DNA from: Engraulis encrasicolus
Lineage: Eukaryota; Chordata; Actinopteri; Clupeiformes; Engraulidae
Length of the DNA stretch: 64,000 bases
NCBI RefSeq assembly: GCF_034702125.1
Contig: NC_085876.1
Coordinates: forward strand, 8,346,364 to 8,410,363
Direction: 5' to 3'
The notes beneath the pieces were generated by a model. That model did no database searches. It was given only the letters and a program-made list of their open reading frames with translations, and was not told the DNA's origin. The position numbers and the translations under genes were made by a program. Position 1 is the stretch's first letter. The number at the start of each line of letters is the position of its first letter. Shown piece by piece: positions 60,520 through 64,000 of the stretch.

Positions 60520-61156
60520 AATGCACAGCGTTTGTTTTTTTTTGTAATATCACAGTGACACAATCTTTGACATCTAAACGCTAGATAAGGGGGAGAGGGC
60601 AGAGTCCGTGGGACGCACGCTCTCTATCTCTCTCCCGCATCTCTCACTCCGCTGTGTGTGCAGCTGAACTGAGTTTGACCTTGAGTCGAACACGTCCTTT
60701 GAAATATGTCTTTTTCCACTGTGAGAGATGCTCCTTGTCACTCTGACAGGGAGAAACGGCAAAACCTGTGTGTTTGACTTGGGCAAATAGGCCTATACAC
60801 ACCAATTAAGTGTATGTATAGTGCATTAAGTTATTGTAAATCCTTCTCGCACTGTCAGGCACTAAAGTATTTGAAAACAGATGCTATTTCATACCATTCA
60901 CAGTGTGCTGTACACACCTAAAGCACAATTGGATGTGCTCAAACTGCTTGAATATCTGTTGCTTAATCAGACCTTGTGAGACAATTGGGCTACATTGAAT
61001 TTGCACATCCAGGCCTTCTCAAGCCATTTGCTAAGGTTACTGTGGTGACAAAAATAGTCATCAACATTTTTTTTTAATGAAATTTAAATAAATTAGAATA
61101 TAAAAAAAGAATATTTAGATTCTCCTTTTTCTAGCGAGACTTTGTATCATCTAGTA

Positions 61157-61461
61157 CAGTGATTCTCAAAGTGTGGTCCGGGGACCACTGGTGGTCCGCG
61201 ACAGTGCTCAGGTGGTCCGCGAGGGGATTTCTACTTTTCCAAGACGAGCTAGCTGTGGGCTATATTTGTAACATAATTACAAAACTAGCTGAAGTATTAT
61301 TTTAACCACAAAAATGCAGTCTTGTAATGTGAATATATTGCATCGAAATGAGCAGTGTCAAATAAGCACCCCTCAACTGTCAATTCAGTTGACAGGTGGT
61401 CCCTGAACATTTTTAGGGGGGGCAAAGTGGTCCTCGGCCTGAAAAAGTTTGAGAAACACTG
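61157..61461. mobile_element. hAT non-autonomous element with perfect 8-bp TSD
   Basis: The ends CAGTGATTCTCAAAG and TTTGAGAAACACTG are inverted. ATCTAGTA is duplicated at 61149-61156 and 61462-61469. The interior has the GTGGTCCGGGGACC and GGTGGTCC modules common in vertebrate hAT MITEs. Confidence 0.9.
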
Positions 61462-61524
61462 ATCTAGTAAGACAGAGTATGATTTCATCATGAGGAGATT
61501 TTGTATGTGCATTAGCCATGCAGT

Positions 61525-61639
61525 CAGGGCCACCACTAGGCATATCCAGAGTAAGCAGAGCGCTTAGGGCCTCAACCACTTTGGCTCCAAAATTGGGGCC
61601 TGCTAAATTGAGATTGACTAATAAACCTATTATTAGTAC

Positions 61640-61687
<48 letters not shown>

Positions 61688-61759
61688 TATTATTTAATCA
61701 TAAGGGGGGGCTCCTAACCAGTTATGCTTAGGGCCTCCAAAACCTCAGCAGCGGTCCTG
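61525..61759. mobile_element. hAT-like element (CAGGGCC family)
   Basis: CAGGGCCACCACTAGG and the complement of CAGCAGCGGTCCTG at the ends. Flanks CATGCAGT/AATGCAGC share six of eight bases. An (ATT)n tract lies inside (61637-61695). Related to 53601-53930. Confidence 0.65.
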
Positions 61760-62261
61760 AATGCAGCCTTGCTACCATATTACTGTAAGAAACATTTGTT
61801 GTCCTCATGGTGAATTTGGGTACCTCATATTGAATTGGCCCTTGTGCAGCCTGCTGTATTATCACCTATTTAAGTCTGAGTTTTACCTGCCCATACAAGT
61901 GGCTGAATAATATTGTAGAATTTATCACACTTATGCAGCAATTTCTCAAACATCAGAGGTGTCAAAAGAAAAAGTACAAGTAAATTGTGTAAGTACAACA
62001 CCAGTACATGATGACAACACCAGTACGTGATATTTTCAGTTCATCATAAGAATCAGTTCATCATAGACCAGTTACTTAGTGAAGTCACAGCGGTTTCTTA
62101 ACTCCTACTTTTACTTTTGACACTTCTGTATCACATACACATATGGAGAGACAGGAGACGTGCATTTAAGCAATGATCAGAAGAGCATGTATTTAAATAC
62201 CCCACTGGGATGGAATAGACATATATAATAATCATCACAAGAGCAGCACAATACAGCCAAC

Positions 62262-62263
<2 letters not shown>

Positions 62264-62335
<72 letters not shown>

Positions 62336-62460
62336 CAGAGAGAGAGAGAGAGGCAGAGAGAGAGAGAGAGGCAGACAGAGTGAGGGACAGACAGTGTGAG
62401 AGAGAATAGAGAGAGGGAGAGAGACAGAGAGAGAGAGAGAAAAAAGAGAACAGGAACAAA
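62264..62460. repeat. (GA)n tract with GGCAGA interruptions
   Basis: Purine-only strand of nearly 200 bp. Confidence 0.95.
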
Positions 62461-63486
62461 GTCAAAGGAAAAGAGGAAATCTGGAATGCCCTGGCGCTGG
62501 TGTATTCACCAGGTGGTGGCGGGCACGAGTCTTTGGGCACGAGTGTGCTTCCTCCTCCAGACAGGAAATGGTGTAACATACGCACAGGGACAACATGGAG
62601 AGGAGCAGTAGAACCATGCTGCAGACCAATCACAGGAAGAGAAGAACAAAAGGGGGCGGGGTCATCCAAAACGCGCGCCACGAGGCCCCCTCCCTTTCAA
62701 ACCTTCATTCCCCCTTTATGAGATATCAGACACCCCAAGTCAGACTGTGATGCTTTGCGATCTGTTATTTACGTCCCTGTTTTCATTCTTTTTTTTTTCA
62801 TTCTTTTTTTTGCTTGTTGGTGTGTGCCTAAGCACACCCACCTCTTTTAACAACAAAACTGCCATCATCATCATCATCATCATTGTCATGATCATCATCA
62901 TCTCACATACTGATTTTTTTTTTTTGTAGCATGAACATAGCAGTTTCCATAACAACACTGAGCTGTTTGGTGTGTCTTATGTACAAATGCTGGTGTTGCC
63001 GGTGGGATCACTAATGTAAAGTATCTGGTTCACAAAGACAGGTGGAAGTACGGCTCTGTATGTAAACTTGTCACAACACCAGTGCCTTTCTGCAGAGCAA
63101 TTACGTACCCTAAAATGGTAAGATGGTAAAAAAATATTTTGCACCCAGAAGGTCACCACTTTGCACCTTAGAAGGTAGCCGACATTATTACCCCTTTGAG
63201 GGGTAAGGATTTCCCCCCAGTTCTTCAAGAATTTTGCTTGAACATTCTACCGATCCCATAGAACTTTGTTAAAAATCCCACAAGGTCCTTATGACATCAC
63301 AGTGAGAAGTCATTTTTTTTGGCACAATTCTGATCACATTAGAATGTGTTGGTACTCCTGAAAGGGTAGATGCATAATTACTCAGCAAAAAGTTACTGAT
63401 GGTGATAAAAGCTTAGGTACAGAGTAGTACTTCCATTTATTTGTGTGTGTGAGGGATGGTTTGGAGGGGAGGAATTGTTGGGTGGG

Positions 63487-63914
63487 CAGGGGGGTATTCC
63501 AAGAACATAGTCAAATGACGAATGTGACTAAGGGCTTCCGCACACCGGCTCCGACAGCACTGCAAAGCACTTTCGCGTCCGACACAATTCCGACCCCCAA
63601 ACCCAATTTAACACGAACATAGCATTGATAGTCAATGGGCGGCACTGACAAAATAGAACTTGTCTCTAATCGCTATCCGACATCGCTATCGCGCCAGTTT
63701 GCAGGGTTTTATTGAAAACAATGGAATCGAACTTTTGCGGAGCAGTGCTCAGCACTTTGTCAGAGTCGGTGTGCGGAAGCCCTGAGGTAACCTAAAGAAA
63801 GTGGTAAACCTGGAGAATGAGTGCTCCAGGCTCTTCTATTACAAGTTTTACCACGGCCTCCAGGTTAACTCAATCTGGTTTACTACTCAGTCTGGTTCTT
63901 TGAATACCCCCCAG
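63487..63914. mobile_element. GGGGTATTCC-ended MITE carrying a nested MITE
   Basis: The outer element has ends CAGGGGGGTATTCCAAG and CTTTGAATACCCCCCAG and shares modules with 37735-37940. A second element, 63531-63783, with ends AGGGCTTCCGCACACCG and CGGTGTGCGGAAGCCCT, sits inside it. Confidence 0.75.
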
Positions 63915-64000
63915 GTAAGCAATAGGTGAAAACAAGAGAAAGAGAGAAATACAACAAAAGCAAAGGAATAAAAACATGAAAAGAAAGTCAGGGAGAGTCC

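Overview
The window looks like teleost fish nuclear DNA. Three multi-exon vertebrate genes have GT-AG introns. Non-coding DNA is AT-rich and packed with long CA/GT microsatellites, fish-type tRNA-derived SINEs and non-autonomous hAT-like and other inverted-repeat elements. The order cd164l2(-) - gpr3(+) - wasf2(-) matches, in order and orientation, the human 1p36.11 block CD164L2-GPR3-WASF2 as I recall it. Two single unknown bases (8794, 28910) lie in low-complexity DNA.

Layout. 1.6-14.7 kb: two paralogous secreted cytokine-like genes in convergent orientation (1584-10336 plus; 12836-14746 minus). Each has three coding exons with the same intron phases, including a 16-bp first coding exon. 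The gene architecture and C-terminal helix resemble the LIF/CNTF/M17 branch of the IL-6 superfamily; this family assignment is inference. 21.1-29.5 kb: cd164l2, five coding exons on the minus strand, with an intron full of GT/CA tracts. 31.4-33.8 kb: gpr3, one 5' non-coding exon and one coding exon for a 334-aa class A receptor, head-to-head with cd164l2. 35.5-49.2 kb: wasf2 (WAVE2), eight coding exons on the minus strand encoding 477 aa, plus a likely non-coding first exon near 49.15 kb. 49.3-64 kb: no gene recognised with confidence; there are microsatellites, candidate conserved non-coding blocks, a 1.1-kb solo LTR with a 4-bp target-site duplication, hAT-like elements and one isolated exon-like ORF at 59.6 kb.

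How the genes relate. WASF2 is the Arp2/3-activating subunit of the WAVE complex. GPR3 is a constitutively Gs-active receptor. CD164L2 is a small sialomucin-like membrane protein. They are linked by old synteny rather than by a shared pathway. The least expected content is the cytokine-like pair and a duplicated wasf2 exon edge that could serve as an alternative last exon and produce a WAVE2 lacking its Arp2/3-binding tail.
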